Origin: a virus
Virus record (IMG/VR): IMGVR_UViG_3300030098_003565
Span: 1-38,873 of that record
Strand: one strand, 5' to 3'
Length of the DNA: 38,873 bases
Part shown: positions 7,687-14,852 of the stretch, piece by piece
Layout of the letters: the number at the start of each line of letters is the position of its first letter
Numbering within the stretch: position 1 is the stretch's first letter
The notes under the pieces: model-generated
The model's database searches: none
Told to the model about the DNA's origin: nothing
Seen by the model: the letters and a program-made list of their open reading frames with translations, nothing else
Program-made: the position numbers and the translations under genes

Positions 7687-8028
7687 ATGAAATACTATTA
7701 TGGAGTTGAGGTACTTAGAGTAGTAGATGGAGATACAGTAGATGTCAGAATGGATTTGGGTTTTAATGTGTGGCATAAATGTCGTGTACGACTTGTGGGC
7801 ATCAACGCTCCAGAGTCTAGAACCAGAGATAAGAAGGAGAAAGAACGAGGGTTGGCTGCGAAAGAGTGGCTTATTGATAGACTAGCTGATGAATCAGTTG
7901 AGTTACATTCACAAGGAACAGGTAAATATGGCAGAGTACTCGGAGAACTTTATATAGATGAAACAAATATTAACCAAGAGATGATAGAAGTCGGACACGC
8001 AGTAGCTTATGATGGGGGTAAGAGATAA
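7687..8028 (+). CDS. Thermonuclease-like (SNase family) nuclease
   Basis: A 113-residue protein covering the staphylococcal nuclease OB-fold core. Visible motifs are VVDGDTVDVRMDLG (Ca-binding Asp region), VRLVGINAPES (catalytic Arg and Glu of the R-x7-E type) and GKYGRVLGELY (second catalytic Arg). It is shorter than secreted SNases and lacks a signal peptide, as is usual for phage versions. It probably degrades or trims DNA in the cytoplasm, perhaps host DNA. The start directly follows the ferredoxin stop, and the end overlaps the next ATG. Confidence 0.88.
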   Translation: MKYYYGVEVLRVVDGDTVDVRMDLGFNVWHKCRVRLVGINAPESRTRDKKEKERGLAAKEWLIDRLADESVELHSQGTGKYGRVLGELYIDETNINQEMIEVGHAVAYDGGKR

Positions 8029-8135
8029 TGTCAGAAGTTATCCTAACTGCTTACTGCGAGAGATGTCTTACACCTTATTGGCAAGACTACGATAAAAGTT
8101 TTTTGTGTCCGACTTGTATTGGAGAGGAAGAATAA
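8028..8135 (+). CDS. Zinc-ribbon microprotein, 35 aa
   Basis: A tiny protein overlapping both neighbours by one base (TAATG). It has two CxxC knuckles (YCERCLTP and FLCPTCIG) about 15 residues apart, which is a minimal zinc ribbon. Other parts of this genome carry similar stand-alone zinc ribbons (11079, 19806). It may bind nucleic acid or a host protein; target unknown. Confidence 0.7.
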   Translation: MSEVILTAYCERCLTPYWQDYDKSFLCPTCIGEEE

Positions 8136-8215
8136 TGGAGATACTATCAATAGCTTTATTTATTATGGTAGGATTAATATTCGGTAAATTAATAAAGTAT
8201 ATAATTGAGGAGTAA
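8135..8215 (+). CDS. 26-residue single-pass membrane peptide
   Basis: ATG overlaps the previous TAA, and its own TAA overlaps the next ATG. Almost the whole peptide is one hydrophobic helix (ILSIALFIMVGLIFGKLI) with a charged end (KYIIEE). The position just before the endolysin candidate suggests a lysis-timing or pinholin-like role, but this is inference from topology. Confidence 0.5.
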   Translation: MEILSIALFIMVGLIFGKLIKYIIEE

Positions 8216-8754
8216 TGAATTTAGAAGTATTAAGAATAAGTAGTCAAGAAGATAGTACATCAGGAATATTGTTTGATGTATCCAATGGTAAGAGAAAGTT
8301 CCTTTGCTATACATTAGAAGATGAGCATAGAGATACTAAAGTGATGCACGAAACAAGGATTCCAGCAGGTACATATAAGTTAGAACTTCGTACTGTTGGT
8401 GGGTTTCATAGCAGATATAAGAAGAAGTATGGCTTTCACGAAGGTATGATTTGGGTTAAAGATGTACCAGGATTTGAATATATCTTATGGCATACAGGTA
8501 ATACAGATGAACATACCTCTGGTTGTCTTATTGTTGGACAATCACAAGAGAGTAACCTTGTTAAGAGAGATGGGTTTATAGGAAGTTCAGTTTCTGCTTA
8601 TAAATTTATCTATCCTTATGTGGTTTCAGCTATAAAAACTGGGGGAGCATCAGTAACATATGTAGATTTTGATGGCGAAATAAAAAAACCTAGTAAAATT
8701 AACAAGAGTGAGAGAATTGACAGAGGTTGGGGTTCTTACTCAAGATTTAAGTAA
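8215..8754 (+). CDS. DUF5675 family protein, candidate endolysin
   Basis: A 179-residue protein matching the DUF5675 pattern: RIPAGTYKLELR (about 48-59), then VPGFEYILWHTGNTDEHTSG and CLIVG (84-108), with conserved His93 and Cys104. The spaced His and S/T-x-G-C resembles L,D-transpeptidase catalytic sets, so a peptidoglycan-related activity is plausible but unproven for the family. It lies directly upstream of the r1t-type holin and overlaps it by one base, which favours a lysis role. No other endolysin domain (amidase, NlpC/P60, GH25) is visible in the rightward cluster. The C-terminal 25 residues are basic. Confidence 0.72.
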   Translation: MNLEVLRISSQEDSTSGILFDVSNGKRKFLCYTLEDEHRDTKVMHETRIPAGTYKLELRTVGGFHSRYKKKYGFHEGMIWVKDVPGFEYILWHTGNTDEHTSGCLIVGQSQESNLVKRDGFIGSSVSAYKFIYPYVVSAIKTGGASVTYVDFDGEIKKPSKINKSERIDRGWGSYSRFK

Positions 8755-9035
8755 TGTTTGAAAAGTATAAAAGAAGCAGAAATTCTGATGGTACATTTAA
8801 AAACGATATTAAATGGACACCTTGGAATGATGCGTGGGAGTATAAAATGAGTGAAGAACTCAAGGATATGGCGGAACGAGTCGTGTGGACATTTTTGGAG
8901 GCTTTTATAGCTTCCTTAACTATCGCACCATTAGTCGGTGTTGATGCAGAAGTCGTTCAACTTGCGTTGTTATCTGGAGGAGCAGCCGCTCTTGCCGTGG
9001 TAAAAGCGTACGCCAAAAAACAAATATCTAAGTAG
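8754..9035 (+). CDS. r1t-type holin with possible dual start
   Basis: A 93-residue protein. Residues about 36-90 match the r1t-type holin pattern: LKDMAERVVWTFLEAFIASL, a short loop, a second hydrophobic helix (LALLSGGAAALAVVKAYA) and a basic tail. It would form membrane lesions that release the endolysin. Two starts are possible: ATG 8754, which overlaps the previous stop and adds a polar, basic 31-residue N-terminus, and ATG 8847, preceded by GGGAG at a good distance. Such dual starts often give an effector and an inhibitor. Confidence 0.82.
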   Translation: MFEKYKRSRNSDGTFKNDIKWTPWNDAWEYKMSEELKDMAERVVWTFLEAFIASLTIAPLVGVDAEVVQLALLSGGAAALAVVKAYAKKQISK

Positions 9036-9086
9036 TAAATCTGTCATATAAAACAGCTATACTGTTATTAAACAGAAAGGCTGCAA

Positions 9087-10253
9087 ATGACAGAAGAAAC
9101 AAAAGACTTAGGGAATAACTATTACAAGTCAGGTTGGCAACCATCAATAGAGTTTGATGAACAATCTGGTACAGGTGAGATAACGTATGTTGGTACTGAC
9201 CCTGACTACAAAAATAAGTATGATGACATACTTAGAGGTTGGGGTTTTGACCCTAAATACTATGAAATAGAAGGCACAGTTCGTGCTAGTAGCTGGGAAG
9301 GACAGCTTAAAGGTGGTAGAACAACCACCTTTTTTGCATTTAAGGGTGTAGTTAAAAGAAAGAACCCTGCATTAGATGAGTACTTTGATGAGCTATGCAA
9401 GATATATCTTAAGAAACCTAAGCTAAAGAACAAAAAATATGGTGGTAATACTGCCTTTATATGGACAATGGCTGACTGGCAGTTAGGTAAAGCTGATTAT
9501 GGGGTGGAAAATACCCTTAAACGCTACGAGGAAGCCCTTATAGAGGGGGTTAACCAGATTAAGGCTCTGCGTAAGGGAGGAACAGCCATAGATGAGGTGT
9601 TTTTACTAGGATTAGGTGATTTAACAGAGAATTGCGACCAATCTTTTTATAGTTCAATGCCTTTTAATGTGGAATTGACTTTACGACAGCAATATGAACT
9701 TGCTAGGCGTATGATTATGCAGACTATTGATACATTTTTACCACACGCAGACAAGATAACTGTTTGTGGAATCGGTGGTAACCACGGACATATGACTAGA
9801 AGTGGTAAAGGTCAAGTATTAACAGACCAGTTAGATAATAGTGACATAATGCACTTTGAGATAGCAAAAGAAATATGCAAACAGAATGAGCGATACGATA
9901 AAGTTAAAGTAATTATTCCTGCTGACTATCATCACTTACTTGATATTAAGGGTAAAGCTGTAGCTATAACACACGGACATATGACTACAGGTGGTGCAGG
10001 TCCAGAAGGTAAGATAATGAAGTGGTGGCAAGGACAGATGTTTGGTTGGTTGCCTAGTGGTGCTGCTGAACTTCTTTTGACAGCTCATTATCATCACCCA
10101 AGATTACTGCAACAAGGTAAAAGAACCTGGATTCAATGTCCTAGTATTGATGCGAGTAAAGATTTTACTGCAAGAACAGGTATGTGGAATGAACCTGGTG
10201 TACTTACTTTAACTGTTGATAAGAATGGTTGGGATAACTTAAAAATCCTCTGA
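9087..10253 (+). CDS. Mre11/SbcD-like metallophosphoesterase
   Basis: A 388-residue calcineurin-like phosphoesterase. Metal-site motifs appear in order: TMADWQLGK (D130, with Gln in place of the usual His), LGLGDLTEN (D178), GIGGNHGHM (N232, H233), AITHGHM (H296, H298) and TAHYHH (H334, H336). The first 110 residues form a separate domain of unknown role, with a YEIEGTVRASSWEG strand like those in actinophage relatives. Likely a DNA exo/endonuclease used in recombination or end processing alongside the Rad52-like protein, which lies in the opposing operon. It has its own SD (AAAGGCTG) after a 51-base gap. Its 3' end overlaps the convergent gene at 10239 by 15 bases. Confidence 0.82.
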   Translation: MTEETKDLGNNYYKSGWQPSIEFDEQSGTGEITYVGTDPDYKNKYDDILRGWGFDPKYYEIEGTVRASSWEGQLKGGRTTTFFAFKGVVKRKNPALDEYFDELCKIYLKKPKLKNKKYGGNTAFIWTMADWQLGKADYGVENTLKRYEEALIEGVNQIKALRKGGTAIDEVFLLGLGDLTENCDQSFYSSMPFNVELTLRQQYELARRMIMQTIDTFLPHADKITVCGIGGNHGHMTRSGKGQVLTDQLDNSDIMHFEIAKEICKQNERYDKVKVIIPADYHHLLDIKGKAVAITHGHMTTGGAGPEGKIMKWWQGQMFGWLPSGAAELLLTAHYHHPRLLQQGKRTWIQCPSIDASKDFTARTGMWNEPGVLTLTVDKNGWDNLKIL

Positions 10254-10493
10254 GTTGTACTCTTTCATATTGTACATATCAGGTGTGTCCTCATCATAAT
10301 TTAGATTAGGTAAATCAAGTCTTGAAAACTTAGGAAACCTTAATGGTCTTAGTTTCCATATAACATTATCTACATCAACTGTATTTAAGTCAGAACGATT
10401 AAGCCATCTTGACGCACTAAGTTTTACCTTCCAACTTCTACAATTATTAATTAAATCTGTTACTTCGGCTATTTGTTTAGGTGTTGCTTTCAT
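10239..10493 (-). CDS. Hypothetical protein, last gene of leftward operon
   Basis: An 84-residue protein, basic in its first half (CRSWKVKLSASRWLNRSDL) and acidic at the end. The start overlaps the preceding stop by one base. It converges with the phosphoesterase gene, and the two coding ends overlap by 15 bases with no terminator visible. Not recognised. The position after nuclease and annealing genes suggests a DNA-metabolism accessory, but nothing in the sequence proves it. Confidence 0.6.
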   Translation of the reverse strand: MKATPKQIAEVTDLINNCRSWKVKLSASRWLNRSDLNTVDVDNVIWKLRPLRFPKFSRLDLPNLNYDEDTPDMYNMKEYNSEDF

Positions 10494-10672
10494 TATTCCT
10501 CTTCTTGTTGTACAGCATTTTGTGTAACGAACAAAGGTTTTGGTGGAATGATTGCTTTGATTTCATTCCTACCTTGTTCATCTACAAACATAATCGTTTT
10601 GAAAGCTCCTCTTTTCTCAAGCTCTGCTAATAAAACACCTATGGCTGCATCACTTACTGATATATCACTCAT
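10493..10672 (-). CDS. Hypothetical protein, 59 aa
   Basis: A small protein preceded by an excellent SD (AAGGAGG six bases from the ATG). The sequence reads as a helix (AAIGVLLAELEKRGAF) followed by two strands (TIMFVDEQGRNEIKAIIPPK). The last residues are Glu-Glu-Glu, encoded by the SD of the next gene. Not recognised. Confidence 0.62.
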   Translation of the reverse strand: MSDISVSDAAIGVLLAELEKRGAFKTIMFVDEQGRNEIKAIIPPKPLFVTQNAVQQEEE

Positions 10673-10683
10673 CTATCCTCCTT

Positions 10684-11082
10684 TTATTTAACTCTTTGTC
10701 CAAAACTTTCATAAAGATACCCTACTTCTTTATGTATCACTTCTTTATCTTCAAACTCTGTTGTTTCTGGCATCTGTCTTACCTCCCACATAAAATTATA
10801 ACCTGATTTAGTTAAGTCTGTTACATTCCAAGCAATAATAGACAACCTATGCTCTGTAATGTATATAAAGTCCTTACCTTTACTCTCTGCTTCCTTTATA
10901 TTCGCATCATATTTCATTTTTTCTATTATCCAAGGGTCATAATGAGTATCTCTTGACTTAATCTCTATTATGTATAAGTCATTTTCGCAATCGTGGTGTG
11001 CAAATTGATTAGTAGTTGGTAATAGAGTATCCATTTGAGGATATTCATAATTTAATAAAGATATTATTTCTTCCTGCTTCAT
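10684..11082 (-). CDS. Possible PD-(D/E)XK-fold nuclease
   Basis: A 132-residue protein. I chose the ATG at 11082 because it overlaps the stop of the upstream zinc-ribbon gene (ATGA). An in-frame ATG (11106) and TTG (11115) lie farther upstream. The segment DCENDLYIIEIKSRD places an Asp before the strand and a Glu-x-Lys at its end (E40, K42), the core of PD-(D/E)XK nucleases. A later strand (GKDFIYITEHRLSIIAWN) also fits that fold. Likely a DNA nuclease working with the Rad52-like protein; it could instead be a Holliday-junction or Cas4-like relative. A family search is needed. Confidence 0.55.
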   Translation of the reverse strand: MKQEEIISLLNYEYPQMDTLLPTTNQFAHHDCENDLYIIEIKSRDTHYDPWIIEKMKYDANIKEAESKGKDFIYITEHRLSIIAWNVTDLTKSGYNFMWEVRQMPETTEFEDKEVIHKEVGYLYESFGQRVK

Positions 11083-11225
11083 TCTTCGTCCATTTTTATT
11101 AGACATTGAGGGCAATAACCCTTATAGCCCTCAACTCTATTCCAATAAATATTGAAGCAATCAATACAGGATACAAGAAAGTGGTTGTTACTCTGTAGCC
11201 TTTTGTAACTTCTCAATCCATTCAC
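11079..11225 (-). CDS. Zinc-ribbon microprotein, 48 aa
   Basis: An ORF between the Rad52-like gene and the nuclease, overlapping the former by 38 bases and the latter by 4 (ATGA). It encodes two zinc knuckles (SCIDCFNIYWN and GYCPQCL) separated by about 16 residues. The GTG start at 11225 has AAAGGGA upstream; a TTG at 11216 is an alternative. The ATGA overlap explains why the nuclease has no strong SD of its own. Function unknown; a DNA- or protein-binding accessory is likely. Confidence 0.6.
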   Translation of the reverse strand: MNGLRSYKRLQSNNHFLVSCIDCFNIYWNRVEGYKGYCPQCLIKMDEE

Positions 11226-12225
11226 TTGCGTTCCCTTTCGTTGCTTCCCCTGAATTTAGATAGCTTTTTGCTTCTGCTCCAAGCTCATCTTGTCCTGAAT
11301 CAATAGCTTTGGTTATAAGGCTTTCAATAAAACCTCTTTGTGCTTCGCTAATTGAGTCATCCATCCATTTTCCTTCTGGTATGTCTGCCACTTCGTTCTC
11401 CTTTTCTTCTACAATTTTTGTATCAAATGTTTCTAATACTTCATTTATACTATCAGAATTACCTGCTCTAATCTCAAAGTCTTTCTTAAATTTCTTAACA
11501 TAATTGTCAGCAAATTCTAAGAACATCTCTACTGTATATTTCTCCCACTCTCCTACATTATCAGTAAGGGTTTTGTCTTTTAACTTAGTTCTACTATGAG
11601 AGTTTTTCCAACAGGCTTCAGCAAACTTCTTATCTTTGTCGCACATTTCAAAGACAAGTTTCTTTAGTTCAACCTCTGAAATTTCAGAATGGGATTTCCC
11701 ATTCTCCTGTGTTACCTGTTTTTTTTTAGGAGAGGCATCAAGACTCTCGTTGGTTTCTTTGGAAGAAGCATCAAGATTCTTGTTGGTTTCTCCTTGTGGT
11801 TTAGTTGGTTTAGGAGGCTTTGGATTATCTCCTGCATAGTGTTCCTCCTCCGTAGTACCTCCAGTCCATAGTTCTAAACCTATACCAAATCGCATACAAC
11901 ATCTTTTAATACCATCACTAACAGCTAGTTTTAATACTTCGCTTTCAGTAATGTTTCTTGATATTGCGTGTGTATCTACATCACCAATTTCTTCTACAAC
12001 GCCAAGTCCTTCTATCTCTAATCTGCATATTGCACCTTCAACTGCGTTGTCTTTATTTCTTATTGTTTCTTTAATAAAAAAATTATATTTACCAGGTACA
12101 ACATCTACTAATCGTTGTGTATATATGTGGTGTGGTACATAATGTCCAAACTTTCCTTTAGGTGCAGGTTTTACTACACTCTTTGGGAAGTCTTTAATTA
12201 ACTTCTTATGTGTTTCTTTATCCAT
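11188..12225 (-). CDS. Rad52-like single-strand annealing protein
   Basis: A 345-residue protein. Residues about 1-125 match the Rad52/Rad22 annealing domain: VPHHIYTQRLVDVVPGKYNF, then GAICRLEIEGLGVVEEIGD and ESEVLKLAVSDGIKRCCMRF with FGIGLELW. The middle is a low-complexity linker with a tandem repeat (NLDASSKETNE/SLDASPKK). The C-terminal 55 residues (SEAQRGFIESLITKAID onward, ending GNASEWIEKLQKA) form a small helical module often found at the ends of phage annealing proteins. It should bind ssDNA and anneal complementary strands in recombination-dependent replication or repair. The SD is AAAGGAAT. Nuclease partners are nearby (10684, 9087). Confidence 0.9.
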   Translation of the reverse strand: MDKETHKKLIKDFPKSVVKPAPKGKFGHYVPHHIYTQRLVDVVPGKYNFFIKETIRNKDNAVEGAICRLEIEGLGVVEEIGDVDTHAISRNITESEVLKLAVSDGIKRCCMRFGIGLELWTGGTTEEEHYAGDNPKPPKPTKPQGETNKNLDASSKETNESLDASPKKKQVTQENGKSHSEISEVELKKLVFEMCDKDKKFAEACWKNSHSRTKLKDKTLTDNVGEWEKYTVEMFLEFADNYVKKFKKDFEIRAGNSDSINEVLETFDTKIVEEKENEVADIPEGKWMDDSISEAQRGFIESLITKAIDSGQDELGAEAKSYLNSGEATKGNASEWIEKLQKATE

Positions 12226-12279
12226 TTTTATTCCTTTCTTTAATATTATATATTCCCCCTATGACATTTTTTTTGGTAT

Positions 12280-12304
12280 AATAAATATAGTTCAAATATT
12301 TATT
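12280..12304. promoter_or_regulatory. AT-rich inverted repeat between leftward genes
   Basis: AATAAATAT, seven bases, then ATATTTATT form a perfect 9-bp inverted repeat in the 115-base gap upstream of the annealing-protein gene. It could be an operator or a hairpin. A TATAAT-like hexamer exists on each strand in the gap, but neither has a good -35, so I do not call a promoter here. Confidence 0.45.
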
Positions 12305-12330
12305 CATATTATTTGTTCCTTTCTAAAGTT

Positions 12331-12359
12331 AAGCGAGACATTAGTCTCGCTTTTCTTTT
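12331..12359 (+). terminator. Rho-independent terminator facing right
   Basis: AAGCGAGAC, loop ATTA, GTCTCGCTT: a perfect 9-bp stem followed by TTCTTTT on the + strand. The stem also overlaps the last codons of the leftward gene 12341-12631. On the - strand the stem is followed by TTAACTTT, a weaker tail, so it may partly attenuate leftward transcription too. Facing right, it would stop antisense transcripts entering the leftward genes. Confidence 0.65.
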
Positions 12360-12631
12360 GAATTGCAGATATGAAAAACCATTTGTCTTGTCATTCCTGC
12401 AACCTCGCCTATCTTTATCATAGGGATATGGAGTTCTTTATATAGCTTTTCTATTGCAGTATTCCTGTTATCTAGCCATTGTCTTTCAAGACTTTTTATA
12501 TTGTTTAATTGAGATATACTTTCAGATAAGTATTTAAGTGCTTCTTCCAACTCTCTTTTGTTGGTGTGTTCCTCTGTGCTTTCTCTTGCTTCCTCTAGTA
12601 ATTTCTGTAATTCAATATCATTTGCATTCAT
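12341..12631 (-). CDS. HTH DNA-binding protein with coiled-coil N-terminus
   Basis: A 96-residue protein. Residues 1-55 are a charged helix (LQKLLEEARESTEE onward) likely to dimerise. Residues about 57-90 (AIEKLYKELHIPMIKIGEVA then GMTRQMVFHIC) form a helix-turn-helix of the sigma/transposase-like kind. Probably a transcriptional regulator of the phage genes. SD GGAAAGGAAT precedes the ATG. Its last codons are part of the 12331 hairpin. Confidence 0.65.
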   Translation of the reverse strand: MNANDIELQKLLEEARESTEEHTNKRELEEALKYLSESISQLNNIKSLERQWLDNRNTAIEKLYKELHIPMIKIGEVAGMTRQMVFHICNSKEKRD

Positions 12632-12661
12632 ATTTTATTCCTTTCCTTATATTATTTTTAT

Positions 12662-12844
12662 TTAATAAAGTGCTTTAGCAACAAGTAAGTGTGATATATT
12701 CCCTATAATATTCTCATCAACTATACGTAAGTTGTGCTGATTAATATAATGTTCAACTAAATCTTTTTTCTTAAAGAATTTAACTTGTCCGTAATAATCT
12801 ACTCTGTATTGTTCTACTTGACTATCAACGAGTATACTACTCAT
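12662..12844 (-). CDS. Hypothetical protein, 60 aa
   Basis: A small protein with the strongest SD of its neighbourhood (AAAGGAGA, seven bases from ATG) and its own promoter 22 bases upstream. The sequence alternates strands and a helix (VKFFKKKDLVEHYINQHNLR). Not recognised. First gene after the promoter at 12866-12894. Confidence 0.65.
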   Translation of the reverse strand: MSSILVDSQVEQYRVDYYGQVKFFKKKDLVEHYINQHNLRIVDENIIGNISHLLVAKALY

Positions 12845-12865
12845 AAAAGTCTCCTTTACATATTA

Positions 12866-12894
12866 AGTATAACGTCATTGTCATATATTGTAAA
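12866..12894 (-). promoter_or_regulatory. Leftward sigma70-type promoter
   Basis: Reading the - strand: TTTACA (12894-12889), 17-base spacer, TATACT (12871-12866). Transcription would start near 12860, just upstream of the SD of gene 12844, and could serve the HTH and annealing genes beyond it. It splits the leftward cluster into two transcription units. Confidence 0.65.
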
Positions 12895-12915
12895 CCTTAT
12901 TTTAAGACTTATTCT

Positions 12916-12950
12916 TATATATCTCGTTCTATCTTATATTCTTCTCCGTT
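12916..12950. repeat. 35-bp direct repeat, copy 1
   Basis: Matches 15223-15257 at 34 of 35 bases (begins TATATATCTCGTTCTATCTT). This copy covers the stop codon and last codons of gene 12929-13360. The other covers the end of gene 15222-15383 but in a different reading frame. Either a recombination scar or a conserved 3'-end RNA element. Confidence 0.9.
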
Positions 12951-13360
12951 GCAACATCTATACAATGTTCTCTAGGATTTTCCCATTCTCCCTCTGACTC
13001 AAAGTCATACTCTCTGACAAAGTACATAGTTTCTCCCATAGGCGAATCGTGGTGGCTCATCTTTACTTCAAAGATACCTTTATCAACATTAGTAAAATCA
13101 ATAACAATATTCATTTCGGTATTATAACAAAACAATATCTCTTTTAGAGTTTCTCCGTTAAGTCCATAAATACCAGTATTACTAGCTGACTTGTTCCAAC
13201 CTGTGTAACCACCTGCTGAAAAATACTCCCAACCTAATCCATTAAGTTCTGAAGCTATTTCATTTATTTCTCCTATGATAAAATCCCATTCATCTTCAAA
13301 GTCAATAGTTTCATCATAAGAATAGTTAGCGTAAGCTAAGTCTTTTGTCTGTGTGTACAT
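12929..13360 (-). CDS. Hypothetical protein, 143 aa
   Basis: The largest product of the small-gene cluster after the 12-kb genes: acidic, with many aromatic residues (EWDFIIGEINEIASELNGLG, then GGYTGWN) and a strand pair (NIVIDFTNVDKGIFEVKM). No signal peptide or membrane segment. Not recognised; cytoplasmic early protein by context. The start overlaps the upstream TAA, and the 3' end carries a 35-bp repeat shared with 15222-15383. Confidence 0.65.
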   Translation of the reverse strand: MYTQTKDLAYANYSYDETIDFEDEWDFIIGEINEIASELNGLGWEYFSAGGYTGWNKSASNTGIYGLNGETLKEILFCYNTEMNIVIDFTNVDKGIFEVKMSHHDSPMGETMYFVREYDFESEGEWENPREHCIDVATEKNIR

Positions 13361-13467
13361 TATTTCTCACAATCGCATTCTATTGGTAATGCGTATGGTG
13401 GATAATCTACACCTATTGTGCAACAAATATCTTCTTTGCTAATCTCATAGATATTAAATGTTTTCAT
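13360..13467 (-). CDS. Cys-containing microprotein, 35 aa
   Basis: ATG and stop both overlap neighbours by one base (TAATG). It contains paired Cys (DICCTIG and ECDCEK), which could bind a metal. Not recognised. Reading frame, coupling and codon use fit a genuine early gene. Confidence 0.55.
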   Translation of the reverse strand: MKTFNIYEISKEDICCTIGVDYPPYALPIECDCEK

Positions 13468-13703
13468 TATTCTTCCTCCTCAAATAAAGGCTTACTCTTA
13501 GTAGCTATCGCTATCTCGTATGCCTTTATACCTTTCTTCTTCAATGTTCTATCAATATGTTGTTCAATTAACATTCTGTCTAGCTTGTCTGACTTTTCTT
13601 CAGTGTCAATTCTTCCTGTATCCCACTCATCTAAATAAGCATTGACTACAAGTTCCCCTGTAATAGTGAATGTTCCTTTAACTTCTCTGCTAGGCTCTAT
13701 CAT
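13467..13703 (-). CDS. Hypothetical protein, 78 aa
   Basis: An N-terminal strand region (REVKGTFTITGELVVNAYLD) precedes a charged helix (EEKSDKLDRMLIEQHIDRTL). The C-terminus is four Glu, the translation of the next gene's SD. Not recognised; coupled on both sides. Confidence 0.62.
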   Translation of the reverse strand: MIEPSREVKGTFTITGELVVNAYLDEWDTGRIDTEEKSDKLDRMLIEQHIDRTLKKKGIKAYEIAIATKSKPLFEEEE

Positions 13704-14026
13704 TATCCCTCTCTTTTACAATAGAGTCCGTCTTTAGTAAATAAATAATCATCTAATAATCCCTCTACCCACTCGTTATCTCCTCTTGAATATATAGCTA
13801 GTGGTGTTATCTCAAAGGTTTCATATACACAATCATCTTGTGGACAAGACCTTGTCCACTTACCATTGTCATCTGACCCTAACATAAAGTCGTAGAAATT
13901 AGGATTATGTTTACTTGCACAATCTTCATATTCTATGTATTCGTTAAAATGGTTAAACAATGCTTTTTCTTTTGCTTCTTCATCTAATTCTTTGAATCCA
14001 TACAAATTTATTTTTACTGTTTTCAT
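13703..14026 (-). CDS. Phage protein of the 'GFKELDEEAKEKAL' type
   Basis: A 107-residue protein whose N-terminus (KINLYGFKELDEEAKEKAL) resembles a recurrent opening of small phage early proteins of unknown function. Conserved-looking Cys pairs (CPQDDC) lie in the middle, followed by a strand (YETFEITPLAIYSRG). Cytoplasmic. Function unknown. Confidence 0.65.
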   Translation of the reverse strand: MKTVKINLYGFKELDEEAKEKALFNHFNEYIEYEDCASKHNPNFYDFMLGSDDNGKWTRSCPQDDCVYETFEITPLAIYSRGDNEWVEGLLDDYLFTKDGLYCKREG

Positions 14027-14172
14027 TATTCCTCCTCCTCCTTTGGTTTATCTATTAATATCAAATCATTAACATCAATTATGTCATTTAATAGTTCAAC
14101 ATTCTGTATGGTGTACCATTTATCATCATCATCAACTAAAAGAATATCCCATATAACTGGATTATTAGCCAT
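14026..14172 (-). CDS. Acidic microprotein, 48 aa
   Basis: A small protein with a run of Asp (LLVDDDDKWYTI) and hydrophobic strands, ending in four Glu from the next SD. TAATG overlaps at both ends. Not recognised. Confidence 0.57.
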   Translation of the reverse strand: MANNPVIWDILLVDDDDKWYTIQNVELLNDIIDVNDLILIDKPKEEEE

Positions 14173-14309
14173 TAGTTTTCCTCCTTTGGACAATCTTTAT
14201 AAGGAAAGCCCTCTTGTTCCTCACATAAACAAAAGTTAAATTCTTTTACTTGTGTTTCGTGTGTGAGGTTAGCCATATCTTGCCAACTGTGTGATTTTTC
14301 TTTAGCCAT
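14172..14309 (-). CDS. Microprotein, 45 aa
   Basis: A charged, probably soluble peptide with Cys residues (NFCLCEEQ and DCPKEE) that could form a small metal site. ATG overlaps the upstream TAA, and the stop overlaps the next ATG. Not recognised. Confidence 0.55.
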   Translation of the reverse strand: MAKEKSHSWQDMANLTHETQVKEFNFCLCEEQEGFPYKDCPKEEN

Positions 14310-14569
14310 TATTTAACCCTACATATTCTCATATTATCGGCTATAAAATGCCTTGAAAATATTTGTGTATCATCATCTAAAAAGTCTATGACTTCTTGAA
14401 ATGTATCTAGTGAAATTCCATTACTATAAAATGAAATGTTTAATGGCTCATCAAATAAATTGGTATCGCCATACTCTTTTTTTAATTCATCATAAGTATA
14501 TAAACCTACAATGTTGCTATTCCATATACACAAATATACTTTATCTTTGTATTCGTATTCTTTATCCAT
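14309..14569 (-). CDS. Hypothetical protein, 86 aa
   Basis: I start it at ATG 14569, preceded by GAGAGGGATAAT; the frame is open further upstream but only through the preceding gene. The product looks like a small alpha/beta domain (KVYLCIWNSNIVGLYTYDEL, then DTQIFSRHFIADNMRICRV). Not recognised; soluble early protein by context. Confidence 0.6.
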   Translation of the reverse strand: MDKEYEYKDKVYLCIWNSNIVGLYTYDELKKEYGDTNLFDEPLNISFYSNGISLDTFQEVIDFLDDDTQIFSRHFIADNMRICRVK

Positions 14570-14571
14570 TA

Positions 14572-14721
14572 TTATCCCTCTCTTGTTTCTTCTACATCTA
14601 ATCCTGATGTAGTTTCTAAATGTTCTATCCAATCACTACCGCTCATAGAGTGAACAAAATTCTCTGCGTCCTCATAGTTCTCTCCCATAAAACGAAGCTC
14701 AACTTTGTATTCGTATGCCAT
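14572..14721 (-). CDS. Microprotein, 49 aa
   Basis: A strand (YEYKVELRFMG) followed by a helix (EDAENFVHSM) and an acidic end. It stops with two consecutive TAA codons just before the next ATG. Looks like a small ferredoxin-fold half domain. Not recognised. Confidence 0.55.
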   Translation of the reverse strand: MAYEYKVELRFMGENYEDAENFVHSMSGSDWIEHLETTSGLDVEETREG

Positions 14722-14852
14722 TATTCCTCTCTTTCTTTAACTACAATCTCTTCAAACTTTACATCTTCCATAGCAGGTAGTAGCATATCTATATCTTTAG
14801 CTATAAACTTGTACCAATTACTTCCCTGTTCATCTTTCCAATGTGTTATCAT
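14721..14852 (-). CDS. Microprotein, 43 aa
   Basis: ATG at 14852 overlaps the stop of the upstream membrane peptide (ATGA). Soluble, ending REE from the next gene's SD. Contains GSNWYKFIAKDIDMLLPAME. Not recognised. Confidence 0.55.
   Translation of the reverse strand: MITHWKDEQGSNWYKFIAKDIDMLLPAMEDVKFEEIVVKEREE

Noticed and set aside
11309-12142. Rightward ORFs opposite the Rad52-like gene
   Set aside because: Shadows of the coding strand with Ser/Phe-rich composition and no SD.
12245-12282. Promoter for the annealing-protein gene
   Set aside because: TATAAT-like hexamers occur on both strands, but no -35 at 16-18 bases on either.
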